A stretch of 64,000 nt of DNA from Cytophagales bacterium. GTDB lineage: Bacteria; Bacteroidota; Bacteroidia; Cytophagales; Cyclobacteriaceae. A program made the translations under genes and the position numbers. The notes under the pieces were generated by a model. The model saw only the letters and a list, made by a program, of their open reading frames with translations. It was not told the origin of the DNA and searched no databases. Shown piece after piece: positions 55,731-64,000 of this stretch (within the stretch, counting starts at the first letter, position 1; each line of letters begins with the position of its first letter). The DNA lies in contig JAFLBR010000005.1 of NCBI GenBank assembly GCA_017303795.1, positions 62,001 to 126,000 of the forward strand. Direction: 5' to 3'.

Positions 55731-58336
55731 AGCCCCAGACATTACAGCCCCCACACTGGCCATTAAAATTTCTCAGGTTCTTCCTGAAAAAGGAATATCT
55801 GGAAGAAATAGAAGGCGATATGGAGGAAATTTTTTATGAAAACACAGAGCGCTTTTCTGTTGGCAAGGCAAAGCGAATCTATACCTGGGAGATGATCAAA
55901 CTGCTCCGCCCTAACCTGATTAAAAACTTTGAGTTTGTGAATAAGATAATCCAATACAGCATGATAAAAAATTACTTCAAAGTTTCTGTTCGTGGCTTAT
56001 TGAAGAGTCCTGTCAATTCATTCATCAACATTTTCGGGTTAGCGGCTGCTATTGGCTTCTGCATTTTTTTCTACGCATTTGTGGTTTACACCTTCAAGCG
56101 TGATCAATTCCATGAGAATAAGGATGTGGTATTCCTGACCACATTTACCGCTTCTCGCGAAGGTGCTTTGCGGCAATACGGGCTATCACCACGGCCACTG
56201 GGCGAACTATTGAAACAAGATTTTCCACAGGTAACAAAAGTTTGTAGGGTCGAAGACCGGAATGTTATTGTTAAACACGGGGATAACATTTTCAATGAAC
56301 GCATCCGGTTTGTGGATCCCACTTTCCTCGATATGTTCACCTTCCCGCTGAAGTGGGGCGTATCCACTTCACTTACCGATCTGAACAGTGTAGTGATTAG
56401 CGAACCGATGGCGGAAAAATATTTTGGTGATGAAAACCCTATCGGCCAAAGCATCCTTGTGAAATTCACCTCGGAGAATGGCAAGGAGTTTAAGATAACA
56501 GGCGTTGCCAAAAAATTTCCATCTTCAAGAAGTTTTGATTTTCATTTCCTTGTCAATTTCGACAACCTTCGAACGGCACAACCCGGTTTCGATTTTCACG
56601 ATTGGTCGGCTTTTCATCAAGCCACTTTTATACAGGTTGCACAGCCATCCGACATAACAATGGTCGAGGTGGGAATGAGTAAATACAAGCGTTTGCAAAA
56701 CGAAGCTGTTGAAAAAGACTGGGCAATTGCTTCATTTCAATTTGAGCCGTTGGCCACCACACACATAAAGACAGATGAGATTCGTGAGGATGTTTTTCGC
56801 GAAGGCACACACAGCAATCTAACGTCCATCAAATTTCTTTCTGGGGTTTGCATCTTGATGTTGCTACTAGCCTGCTTCAATTATATCAACATCGCTATTT
56901 CTACTTCCGTAAAGCGCTTGAAGGAGTTGGGCGTTCGCAAAACTATCGGGGCCACACGCAGGCTGGTGATTGTACAGTTTTTATCTGAAAATATTGTTGT
57001 CACATTTTTCGCCATGCTATTCGGAATCCTGCTGGGCTGGCTGGTGGTTATTCCCTGGTTCGAAGGGTTGTGGCACTTCAGCATGGAGTTCAGCCTCAAT
57101 GACCCGCGCTTATGGATGTACCTACCCGTTATCATGCTCATCACGGCCATCGCATCTGGCATCTATCCGGCTATTTATATTTCCCGCTTTCAAACGGTCA
57201 CTATTCTGAAAGGCTCTGTGAGGTTTGGTCAGAGAAACCCTATCACTAAAATTTTTCTGGGTTTTCAATTGGTGTTGGCATGCATGTTCATCACCAGTGC
57301 CATTGTATTTACCATGAATGGCGATTACCTCGCCAACAGAAGCTGGGGCTACAGTAACCGGGATGTACTTTACACGGCCGTAGCCGATGAATCAGCATTT
57401 CAGCAATTGAATGACGTCATGCAACGCAATCCAAAAGTGCTTTCCATTTCCGGCTCCGCACAACATATTGGCAAAACCCATCAAACAACCGTGTTGCATT
57501 TCCCCGACAAAGATTTTGAGGCAGATCGTTTGGCGGTAAGCCCATCCTATTTCAAAACAATGGGAATTGAGTTAGCGGAAGGGAGAGAATTCAAAGACTT
57601 TGATGGCAGTGATAAGAATGCTGTGGTGGTAAATGAAACGATGGTTAAAAACCTGAGTTGGAGCAACCCGTTAGGTCAGCAGTTTAGAATCGATAGCATT
57701 ACTTACGAAGTGGTTGGCGTAGCGAAAGATTTTCACAGCTATAGTTTTTTCTCGTTGCTCAAGCCTGCATTTTTTACTGTTGCTGATAAAAAAGATTTCA
57801 AGTTCATCGCTTTAAAAGTAAACCGCGAGCATGAACAATCAGCATTCGAAGATCTGAAAAAATCCTGGGTAACGTTGTATCCTGAGATTCCATTCAATGG
57901 TGGCTATCAGGAAGATGTGTGGGGAAATTACTATGAACAGATGGGCATTCATGGCCACGTATGGCGCGTGTTTGCGACTGTAGCGGTAATTCTTGCCATG
58001 TTGGGATTGTATGGATTAGTTGCGATTAACGTCTCCGGCAGGGTTAGGGAGTTTAGCATTCGAAAAATTCTTGGAGCCGACTATAAGAACATCAGTAACA
58101 ATATCTTCAAACAATACTATGGTTTGGTTACTGTGTCATTATTCGTGGGTGGGCCGCTAAGTTTCTTTTTCATAAAATCGGTACTTGATTTTGTCTATGA
58201 CTATCACATGCCATTAACGATCTGGGTTGTGGTGATAGCAGCTTCGCTTTTAGTGGCAGTAGTAGTGATAACAGTAGCCACCCAAATCATAAAAGTTTTC
58301 AAATCCAACCCGGTAGAAGGTTTAAAGGTTGAGTAA
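55727..58336 (+). CDS. FtsX/MacB-type permease with N-terminal permease-prefix domain
   Basis: An 869-residue permease. Residues 1-70 form a permease-prefix domain (HWPLKFLRFFLKKEYLEEIE, GDMEEIFYE) that occurs in PadR-linked permeases. A first helix, a periplasmic MacB core and two FtsX blocks follow, with VKRLKELGVRKTIGATRR and VREFSIRKILGADYKN. It is translationally coupled to the PadR gene. It is longer than the other permease here and differs in the prefix domain. No ATPase is nearby. Confidence 0.94.
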   Translation: MKPQTLQPPHWPLKFLRFFLKKEYLEEIEGDMEEIFYENTERFSVGKAKRIYTWEMIKLLRPNLIKNFEFVNKIIQYSMIKNYFKVSVRGLLKSPVNSFINIFGLAAAIGFCIFFYAFVVYTFKRDQFHENKDVVFLTTFTASREGALRQYGLSPRPLGELLKQDFPQVTKVCRVEDRNVIVKHGDNIFNERIRFVDPTFLDMFTFPLKWGVSTSLTDLNSVVISEPMAEKYFGDENPIGQSILVKFTSENGKEFKITGVAKKFPSSRSFDFHFLVNFDNLRTAQPGFDFHDWSAFHQATFIQVAQPSDITMVEVGMSKYKRLQNEAVEKDWAIASFQFEPLATTHIKTDEIREDVFREGTHSNLTSIKFLSGVCILMLLLACFNYINIAISTSVKRLKELGVRKTIGATRRLVIVQFLSENIVVTFFAMLFGILLGWLVVIPWFEGLWHFSMEFSLNDPRLWMYLPVIMLITAIASGIYPAIYISRFQTVTILKGSVRFGQRNPITKIFLGFQLVLACMFITSAIVFTMNGDYLANRSWGYSNRDVLYTAVADESAFQQLNDVMQRNPKVLSISGSAQHIGKTHQTTVLHFPDKDFEADRLAVSPSYFKTMGIELAEGREFKDFDGSDKNAVVVNETMVKNLSWSNPLGQQFRIDSITYEVVGVAKDFHSYSFFSLLKPAFFTVADKKDFKFIALKVNREHEQSAFEDLKKSWVTLYPEIPFNGGYQEDVWGNYYEQMGIHGHVWRVFATVAVILAMLGLYGLVAINVSGRVREFSIRKILGADYKNISNNIFKQYYGLVTVSLFVGGPLSFFFIKSVLDFVYDYHMPLTIWVVVIAASLLVAVVVITVATQIIKVFKSNPVEGLKVE

Positions 58337-58460
58337 AATTCCTAAGAAGAATAAGTATAGATGTTTCTGAAACAAATATCGTTGGCACTTGAGTTTGATT
58401 TTGGGTGCGAACGAAGTCGTAGTGAAGAAAGCTCAAATAAGGTCTAAATCGTTAAGTGAC

Positions 58461-59162
58461 ATGAATGGCTACCTCGATCGCAAAAAGACTGCAAGACTTG
58501 CTGGTCTTTTATTTTTCCTCTGGATTATTTCCGGATTTTATGACATGTTTTTTGTGTCACCCAAAATATTTGTAAGTGGTGACCCTGTAGCTTCTGCTCA
58601 AAACATTTTAAAGTATGAGTTTTTATTCCGCACCAGTATTTTTTCAGGACTCATAACAAGTACCCTGTGGGTGCTTTTGGTGTGGGTCTTTTATGATTTG
58701 TTCAGGACTGTAAATGAGCGGTACGCCAAGCTTTTGATGGCGTTTGTGGTGGTACAAATCCCGGTGGCATTTGTCAAAGCAGGTCTAAGTATTGCAGCAA
58801 TACTTACATTAAAAGGAGGAATTCTAAAGTCTTTTGAATTGGCGCAACGGCAAGACCTAGCCATGGCGTTTCTTAAAATTAATGACTACACTGTTTTGGC
58901 ATTGGAGTTATTTTGGGGTCTCTGGCTCTTTCCGTTAGCGATACTTATTTATCAATCTGTATTCATTCCCCGCTTTCTGGGGATATGGTTAATTATCAAC
59001 GGAATTGTGTATGTGCTGCTGAGTTTTACCAGTATTGTGCTCCCCGAATACAAGGACTTGATTTTTACTTTTGGAATGCCGGCCATGTTTGGAGAACTGG
59101 CACTCATGCTTTGGCTTTTGATAAAGGGCGTTCGTGGCAACAAGGGTGTTGCCTCATCATAA
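58461..59162 (+). CDS. DUF4386 membrane protein 7
   Basis: The ATG at 58461 gives a 233-residue protein (MNGYLDRKKTARLAGLLFFL) with the usual DUF4386 N-terminus. The frame is open to a TTG at 58389, but those 24 residues have no counterpart in the paralogues. Motifs are VSGDPVASAQNILKYEFLFR, LFWGLWLFPLAILIYQSVFI and MLWLLIKGVRG. It follows the permease by about 125 bp and is most like copies 1 and 5. Confidence 0.88.
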   Translation: MNGYLDRKKTARLAGLLFFLWIISGFYDMFFVSPKIFVSGDPVASAQNILKYEFLFRTSIFSGLITSTLWVLLVWVFYDLFRTVNERYAKLLMAFVVVQIPVAFVKAGLSIAAILTLKGGILKSFELAQRQDLAMAFLKINDYTVLALELFWGLWLFPLAILIYQSVFIPRFLGIWLIINGIVYVLLSFTSIVLPEYKDLIFTFGMPAMFGELALMLWLLIKGVRGNKGVASS

Positions 59163-59230
59163 ATGAGGCGTGAGGCCGAGCCACTAAATGAAGAGCATTA
59201 AATCTATTATTAACGACTAACGAAACATCA

Positions 59231-60022
59231 ATGAAGCTTACTTACTGTATAACATTCCTTTTAGCATCACTAACGTTCATGGCGCACGGGCAGAGTAACC
59301 TTCAAAAAGGGATAACACTCTATCAATCCAAGAAGCTTGAGGAAGCGACTAAATCTTTTAAGGGAATCGAAAAAACTTCTGCTGACTATGGCGCGGCTCA
59401 GTATTATCTTGGAAGAATTGCCTACGATAAAAAAGAGTACGATGATGCCGTTGACTATTTTAAAATTGCAACTGAGAAGAACTCGACTAACGGTGAATAC
59501 TTTAATTGGTTAGGTGATGCCTATTCAGGCGTTGGCAGTGAGTCAAATGTATTCACGCAAATGTCGGTGGGACCCAAAGCACTCCGGGCTTGGGAGAAGG
59601 CAGCACAGTTGAATCCTAAAATTATTAATGCACGGGTATCGTTGGTGGACGCGTACATTATGGCTCCGGAATTTATGGGAGGTGGCGAGGACAAGGCAAA
59701 AGCTATGGCGAAGGAGACGTTGCCCCTATTGGAAGAATCAATCAAAAGCAATCCGGAAAATTTTTTACAGCAATACCGATATGGAAAAATTACTGCACTC
59801 ACCGGAATGAATATGGAACGCGGTGAAGAGTTGTTGCTAAAGTATCTGAAACATACACCCACAAAAGAAGAACCTTCCCAAGCCGGTGCCAATATGAGAT
59901 TGGGTCAGATTAAAGAAAAACAAGGGAATAAAGCTGAAGCAAAACGATACTATGAAACCGCCTTGAAGTTAGATAGTAAGCTGGAAGGTGCTAAAAAAGG
60001 TTTGGAGAGGGTTTCAAAGTAG
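59231..60022 (+). CDS. Exported TPR-repeat protein
   Basis: A 263-residue protein with a signal peptide (about 1-20, cleavage after AHG). Tetratricopeptide-like helices follow: GITLYQSKKLEEATKSF, AQYYLGRIAYDKKEYDDAVD and the C-terminal KQGNKAEAKRYYETALKLDS. TPRs mediate protein contacts; here the place is the periplasm. A middle region with MAPEFMGGGEDKAKAMAKE is less repeat-like. The GNAT gene begins 3 bp after the stop. Confidence 0.88.
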   Translation: MKLTYCITFLLASLTFMAHGQSNLQKGITLYQSKKLEEATKSFKGIEKTSADYGAAQYYLGRIAYDKKEYDDAVDYFKIATEKNSTNGEYFNWLGDAYSGVGSESNVFTQMSVGPKALRAWEKAAQLNPKIINARVSLVDAYIMAPEFMGGGEDKAKAMAKETLPLLEESIKSNPENFLQQYRYGKITALTGMNMERGEELLLKYLKHTPTKEEPSQAGANMRLGQIKEKQGNKAEAKRYYETALKLDSKLEGAKKGLERVSK

Positions 60023-60025
60023 AGT

Positions 60026-60541
60026 GTGCAAACATCATCCCTTGATATTGAATTCAGACTTGCTGCACCGGAGGAGTGGAAAATCATCCAATCCATAGCA
60101 TACACCACCTGGCCTGTTGCATATGGCTCCTTGTTACCCCCTGCGCAGCTTCAGTACATGCTTGATTTGATTTACAACGAACAATCCATCAGGCAGCAAA
60201 TGGAAAAAGGGCAGCAGTTTATTCTCGCCTGTCACACCAACGAATCGTTAGGGTTTGCTTCAATCGAGAAGCAATATAAATCATCAACCAGCTTGATGAT
60301 TCACAAATTATATGTGTTGCCTGGGTTTCACGGAAAAGGAATTGGTAAGGCATTCCTTGAGTATATATCTGGTTTGGCTACCCAAACAGCGCACGATGCA
60401 TTGATTTTAAAAGTCTTTTTCAAAAATCAAAATGCTCTTCGTTTTTATCAGCAGCAGGGATTCCGTTCTATCGGTGAGGAGGAGACAGATTTTGGAAATG
60501 GATATAAAGTATTGGATTATATCATGACCAAAAATATTTAG
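60026..60541 (+). CDS. GNAT-family N-acetyltransferase
   Basis: A 171-residue protein starting at GTG 60026. The acetyl-CoA site is seen in KLYVLPGFHGKGIGKAFLEY (94-113), and motif B in FFKNQNALRFYQQQGFRSIG. The N-terminus (FRLAAPEEWKIIQSIAYTTW) is typical of GNATs with a small-molecule or peptide amine substrate. It is coupled to the TPR gene. The substrate is unknown. Confidence 0.92.
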   Translation: MQTSSLDIEFRLAAPEEWKIIQSIAYTTWPVAYGSLLPPAQLQYMLDLIYNEQSIRQQMEKGQQFILACHTNESLGFASIEKQYKSSTSLMIHKLYVLPGFHGKGIGKAFLEYISGLATQTAHDALILKVFFKNQNALRFYQQQGFRSIGEEETDFGNGYKVLDYIMTKNI

Positions 60542-60753
60542 CAAGCACACAGTAAATCGGCAAAACTAAGCTGTATTACTTATCTGGCGGTAACACCAAA
60601 TGAAGGTGTTATTCAAACGCTTGGAATGCGCATGCCTGAATAACCTCCCCTTATGATACCTGGTCAGCGTGGGATTACTTTCAGAAAAAAATGTTTTATC
60701 TTCAAGGAGACATTTGACCACCTCTCTCATTAACCGTAACAAAAACCTCAGCT

Positions 60754-61242
60754 ATGCGAGTGACTATCTTTTTTTTACTCTTGCTAATGGCTTGTACCAC
60801 CAAAGAGAGCCCTGATTTTTATGATTACCAGGGGCTGGATTACGGTCAAGTGCCGAACGTTACGATTTCAGGCACGTTGGAGGGCGCCCAAGGTGTTGTG
60901 GCATTCGCTCTAAATCAAATTCCTCACAGAAAGGTTTTTAAGAAAGATGGCGACAAATACATTTTAAAAGCTCCTCTCTATTTGGATAGTGCTGTTTTAC
61001 CAGTGCCTGATTCACTATCAATCAAGATAGTTTTGTTGTGTCGAAATGAAGTCGTACCGAAAATGAAAGTCAAGGTGGAGTCCGAGTTTCTAATCCAAAG
61101 CCCATTGGAGTCTGAGGTGGAGTTTAATAAATGTGTTAATGGAGCAACTAATAAGTTCTTCTATGTCAAAATCAAAAACAAACAGCTTCCTGAGATTCAG
61201 ATCGACAGTGTATCGCTCATATTTACACCTGCAATTCAATGA
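60754..61242 (+). CDS. Putative lipoprotein of unknown function
   Basis: A 162-residue protein with a lipoprotein signal (FFLLLLMACTTKE, lipid Cys about residue 14). The mature part is beta-rich, with VTISGTLEGAQGVVAFALNQ and two cysteines (LLCRNEV, NKCVNG). It overlaps the next gene by 4 bp, and the two probably act together at the cell surface. I do not recognise a family. The 212-bp gap upstream has a small AACACC/GGTGTT hairpin but no gene. Confidence 0.75.
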   Translation: MRVTIFFLLLLMACTTKESPDFYDYQGLDYGQVPNVTISGTLEGAQGVVAFALNQIPHRKVFKKDGDKYILKAPLYLDSAVLPVPDSLSIKIVLLCRNEVVPKMKVKVESEFLIQSPLESEVEFNKCVNGATNKFFYVKIKNKQLPEIQIDSVSLIFTPAIQ

Positions 61243-62168
61243 GAGTAATCTTACTAATGTTGATAGCCTGTGCCACATTCCGAACATCGGCACAAAATCT
61301 ATTCGAAGATGAAAGCGGTGAGACCACATTAAATTTTACAAGTGACTATTACTTCTTGCGCTTCAACACATCTGAAACATCAATCAAACTTGGCGGTATT
61401 TTTAAGGACAAGGAGCCTTACGGGATTCGGTTTGCCAATCGGGATTGGGGTAAGTTTGCCAATGTCAACATCAAATTTTCGGCAACTGATGGGTTAGCTT
61501 CTTTGTATGATGAGGGTGAATTGAATTTTGGCTATGAGGTAAATTTTAAACCCGGCTTTATTACCCAACGAGTCAATAAAAAAAACAAAGCCCGACTTTT
61601 TCAGATTTTTCTGGATGCCAACCTGGGGCGGGCTACCTACAAGATAGCGGATTCTCTTAACGCTGACGGATACAAGAAAGCCAGGTTTGCACCGAAAAAA
61701 TTTATGCTAAATATAAACTACATCGCAAGTTCGAAATGGTTTTTAGGTTTAGCGTCCGGGTTTGCTGCTCAAAACAATATTGACGAGTTAAATGATGGCA
61801 ATGTGCTAAAACCTTATTTCAGCAACAGCGGAATACAGATTAACAAAGTTACGGACGTAAAAATTGGGGACTACGAAGAAAAAAATGCTTTTCGTATTGA
61901 CAATGATATAGCTTTCTTGCCCGGATGGTTCGAAGATCAGATCGGGTTTACCATTTATCAAAGGTCTGCATTCTTTTCACTAGGTAGTCGTCATGATGCC
62001 GGCCTCGGAATTTTTATTCTACCCAAAGCATCCGATAGCCCCGGTTATAGTTCTATTGGTGGTATTGGTTTTACATTTCGGGATCTTGCGAATTCTCAGG
62101 CGTCTGATAAGAATACTTTTGAAAGGGGCATTTTGTTTTTGTTTGCAGGCTTTAAGATTAATCAATAA
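61239..62168 (+). CDS. Exported beta-rich protein of unknown function
   Basis: A 309-residue protein with a signal peptide (about 1-18, MRVILLMLIACATFRTSAQ). It is followed by alternating polar and hydrophobic strands (SDYYFLRFNTSETSIKLGG, DQIGFTIYQRSAFFSLGSRH, GIGFTFRDLANSQ, LFLFAGFKINQ). The strand pattern and the aromatic C-terminus suggest a small outer-membrane barrel or surface beta-protein. It is coupled to the lipoprotein gene. No named family is recognised. Confidence 0.75.
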   Translation: MRVILLMLIACATFRTSAQNLFEDESGETTLNFTSDYYFLRFNTSETSIKLGGIFKDKEPYGIRFANRDWGKFANVNIKFSATDGLASLYDEGELNFGYEVNFKPGFITQRVNKKNKARLFQIFLDANLGRATYKIADSLNADGYKKARFAPKKFMLNINYIASSKWFLGLASGFAAQNNIDELNDGNVLKPYFSNSGIQINKVTDVKIGDYEEKNAFRIDNDIAFLPGWFEDQIGFTIYQRSAFFSLGSRHDAGLGIFILPKASDSPGYSSIGGIGFTFRDLANSQASDKNTFERGILFLFAGFKINQ

Positions 62169-62233
62169 AAACAGACATACAATGATTGGCCTAGCTTCTA
62201 GCAGCGAATCAATATGAAGGTGAGTAAGTCTAA

Positions 62234-62757
62234 CTACTCCACTCCCAAAATCTCCTTCCTAAACTTTCTTAGATGTGCAAAGGCCGTGGTCATATAGTCC
62301 TCCACGGTGCGTTTAGAGATGCGCATGCGTTGGGCAATTTCGGAGTTAGTGAGGTTTTGTTCGAGCCGGAGTTGAAAGGCTTCGCGACAGCGGTCGGGCA
62401 AGCCCTGAAGCGATTCACTTAGCAGTGCATGCAAAGGAACAATCGGTATGCTTTTTTCTGGTTCTATTGGGGTAACAAAGGTCGCTTCAAAGTTCTTGAA
62501 ATGCTCTTCATATTTCCTCTTAACCATTTGATGCTTGATATACCGGATGACTTTATACTTTACGGACGTAAACAAATAGACCCTCAGCGAATCAACTTCC
62601 AACCCTTCCCTGCGTTCCCAAAGTGAAACAAATACATCCTGCACTATTTCTTCGCAGTCTTTCTTTACTCCAATACTCTTCCTTGCAAATTCATATAGCC
62701 CTTTAAAACCTTAATGATTTCTTTGGGCTCAATTTTTGAAAAATCAACGGTTGCCAT
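62234..62757 (-). pseudogene. ECF sigma factor gene with damaged 5' end
   Basis: The intact part from 62644 down encodes region 2 (QDVFVSLWERREGLEVDSLR, FTSVKYKVIRYIKHQMVKRK) and region 4 (LPDRCREAFQLRLEQNLTNS, EIAQRMRISKRTVEDYMTTA). The same frame continues upstream to 62710 as FKGLYEFARKSIGVKKDCEE before a stop, but without ATG. A plausible ATG at 62757 (MATVDFSKIEPKEII) is in another frame that ends after 31 codons. Compared with the sigma factor at 11.6 kb, about eight residues are missing between the two parts. A frameshift and small deletion are therefore likely; a GTG start at 62644 would lose the region 2 N-terminus. Confidence 0.7.
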
Positions 62758-62766
62758 GCTAGTAGT

Positions 62767-63126
62767 TTAATAGATTTGTTCTTCAATTGATTTACTAATG
62801 GCTGATTTCACCTTGCCGGTATGTTCGGTAGTTTTCGGTTCAATCAGCATAATCAGGCATTCCGCTTTTGAGGAAACACGATGGTTTATTCCTTTCTTCA
62901 CAACAAACAGGTCACCCTTTTCCATCGTAAATTCCAGTTGATTCTCCATTTCCATCAGGAGTTGCCCGTCAATGATATAGAATAACTCATCTTCATTCTC
63001 ATGATTATGCCAAGGCACTTCTTGCCCCTTTATTTTTGCAACTTTTATATAGTGGTCATTTACTTCGCCAATAATCTTTGGAGAAAAATAGTGGCTAAGA
63101 CCTAAACACGCATCGTTCAAATTCAT
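62767..63126 (-). CDS. Cupin-domain protein
   Basis: A 119-residue single cupin: HNHENEDELFYIIDGQLLME (metal ligands His, His, Glu) and KGDLFVVKKGINHRVSS (second-motif His). The fold binds a metal or small ligand; no enzyme class can be assigned. The start overlaps the upstream CPBP gene by 4 bp, so the two are co-translated. Confidence 0.9.
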   Translation of the reverse strand: MNLNDACLGLSHYFSPKIIGEVNDHYIKVAKIKGQEVPWHNHENEDELFYIIDGQLLMEMENQLEFTMEKGDLFVVKKGINHRVSSKAECLIMLIEPKTTEHTGKVKSAISKSIEEQIY

Positions 63127-63977
63127 CTGGTAAACAGTTTACGTTTTACAATTTTACCTTCTTTTTTTGCGCGGTAATAAAGTGCTATTCCAATAAGCAA
63201 TAAAAAAGTTGTTGCAAAAATGGAATCCTCAATTCCAACGGCACCCCCTGTCAATAGTTCGGGGCCATTAAATTTTGATTGAATGATACTGCCCAAATCA
63301 CTTGTTCCGGTAAGATTTGAGCCATAAAATGGCTGGGCAAAATTCCAACCGATATGGAAGAAATACGGTAGCCATATTCTTTTAGTATAGACAAACAACA
63401 TGGCCATCGTAAACCCCCAAATTAAGTAATAGAAAAAACTAAACAGGTTGGAATTGGGATTATAAACGTGTTGCAGTTCTATTAACATGGCAATAACAAG
63501 GGTAAGGTGAGTACCTAACCAATTTTCACAGACCCTTACTATTAATCCTCGGTGAAATAAATCTTCAACGATGCCTGCAAATAATAATATCGTGAAAAAC
63601 TTTAAGGAGTAATGAGTGGTTGAGAAACTAATCGCGTGATAATACCCTAATACGTATAAAATGAAAATGGATAATGAAATGGTAAAAAAGCCAAAGAAAA
63701 ATCCGCCAAACATTTCTTTGAATAAATATTTTGTGGATAGCTCTGTTATTTCTCTTTTATCGTAGAAACGGAATAGATAGTAATAGCTAACTAATAATAC
63801 CAGTAATGAAATACAATGAATAATGGGGTTAGCAATATTTTTATCCTGAATGATGCTGTAAAAAATTGGTTTTAATCCAAAGTTTTGAATGACTACGAAT
63901 AGTGAAAAGCAAACGACAATGCCTACGATAATTTTAGTAATTGGAAAGTGCAGTACTCTTTTGATGAATGCATTCAT
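63123..63977 (-). CDS. CPBP-family intramembrane metalloprotease
   Basis: A 284-residue membrane protein with about seven or eight helices. The CPBP/Abi motif 1 is GIVEDLFHRGLIVRV (138-144, E-D in place of the common E-E), and later helices contain WGFTMAMLFVYTKRIWLP and YFFHIGWNFAQPF with the catalytic His/Asn pattern. CPBP proteins process prenylated or other membrane proteins, and some protect against bacteriocins. The ATG at 63977 is the start; the last 23 bases of the window upstream hold no gene. Confidence 0.9.
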   Translation of the reverse strand: MNAFIKRVLHFPITKIIVGIVVCFSLFVVIQNFGLKPIFYSIIQDKNIANPIIHCISLLVLLVSYYYLFRFYDKREITELSTKYLFKEMFGGFFFGFFTISLSIFILYVLGYYHAISFSTTHYSLKFFTILLFAGIVEDLFHRGLIVRVCENWLGTHLTLVIAMLIELQHVYNPNSNLFSFFYYLIWGFTMAMLFVYTKRIWLPYFFHIGWNFAQPFYGSNLTGTSDLGSIIQSKFNGPELLTGGAVGIEDSIFATTFLLLIGIALYYRAKKEGKIVKRKLFTR

Positions 63978-64000
63978 GCTTCTTTCGATTAGTTGTCGCG

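Noticed and set aside
1-64000. CRISPR arrays, rRNA, tRNA, transposases, integrase
   Set aside because: No regularly spaced direct repeats, no cloverleaf or rRNA segments, and no DDE, serine or tyrosine recombinase motifs were found in any frame that I read.

Overview
The window looks like DNA of a Bacteroidota bacterium, probably of the Cytophagales type. The reasons are the CTnDOT-style tra gene set, a RteC protein, SusC/SusD and FecR genes, LytTR/HisKA-like two-component pairs, DUF6520 and DUF4386 proteins, and promoter-like sequences of the TTG-N19-TAnnTTTG form. There are no rRNA or tRNA genes, CRISPR arrays, transposases or integrases that I can see.

Region 1, about 1-34.1 kb, is most of an integrative conjugative element (ICE). 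On the minus strand lie an ICE accessory gene cut by the window edge, traN, traM, a traL-position gene, traK, traJ, three related VirB5/TraI-like periplasmic proteins, the VirB4-type ATPase traG, traF, traE, two unknown genes and an ECF sigma factor (1-12.2 kb). The DNA-processing module is at 23.9-34.1 kb: a 1640-residue methylase-helicase, a small gene, rteC, the VirD4-type coupling protein, a relaxase, MobC and an excisionase-like HTH protein. The integrase and attachment sites are not visible, so the left end lies outside the window and the right end is inferred to be near 34.15 kb.

Region 2, about 12.2-23.7 kb, is cargo between the two ICE modules and is mostly defence or conflict genes: two small XRE regulators, an AbiEi/AbiEii-like pair, a PIN toxin with an XRE-ImmA/IrrE protein, a candidate small RNA, a 57-residue basic protein, an LRAT/NlpC-like papain-fold protein bracketed by terminators, and a complete four-gene type III CBASS operon (CD-NTase, HORMA, TRIP13-like ATPase, predicted 2TM-NUDIX effector). 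Next come a rare-looking fusion of a formimino-THF-cyclodeaminase-like domain to an ImmA/IrrE metalloprotease and a convergent, unrecognised protein of about 562 residues. These last two genes are the best candidates for something undescribed.

Region 3, about 34.3-43.0 kb, appears chromosomal. It has a Crp/Fnr regulator, a MauE-like membrane protein and a DUF6520 peptide on the plus strand, convergent with a FecR, SusC, SusD, TlpA-thioredoxin operon.

Region 4, about 43.1-62.2 kb, is a signalling and membrane-protein cluster. It holds two LytTR regulator/histidine kinase pairs, each divergent from a DUF4386 membrane protein, seven DUF4386 paralogues in total, two PadR-like regulators, two FtsX/MacB-type permeases without ATPases, a DinB-like protein, a TPR protein, a GNAT acetyltransferase and two envelope proteins. 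Region 5, 62.2-64 kb, has a 5'-damaged ECF sigma gene, a cupin and a CPBP membrane protease.

How they fit together: the ECF sigma at 11.6 kb and RteC probably control ICE transfer. The cargo would protect the host and the element from phage and competing elements. The chromosomal half is mainly envelope sensing and nutrient uptake. All assignments rest on reading motifs and gene order; no database search was possible.
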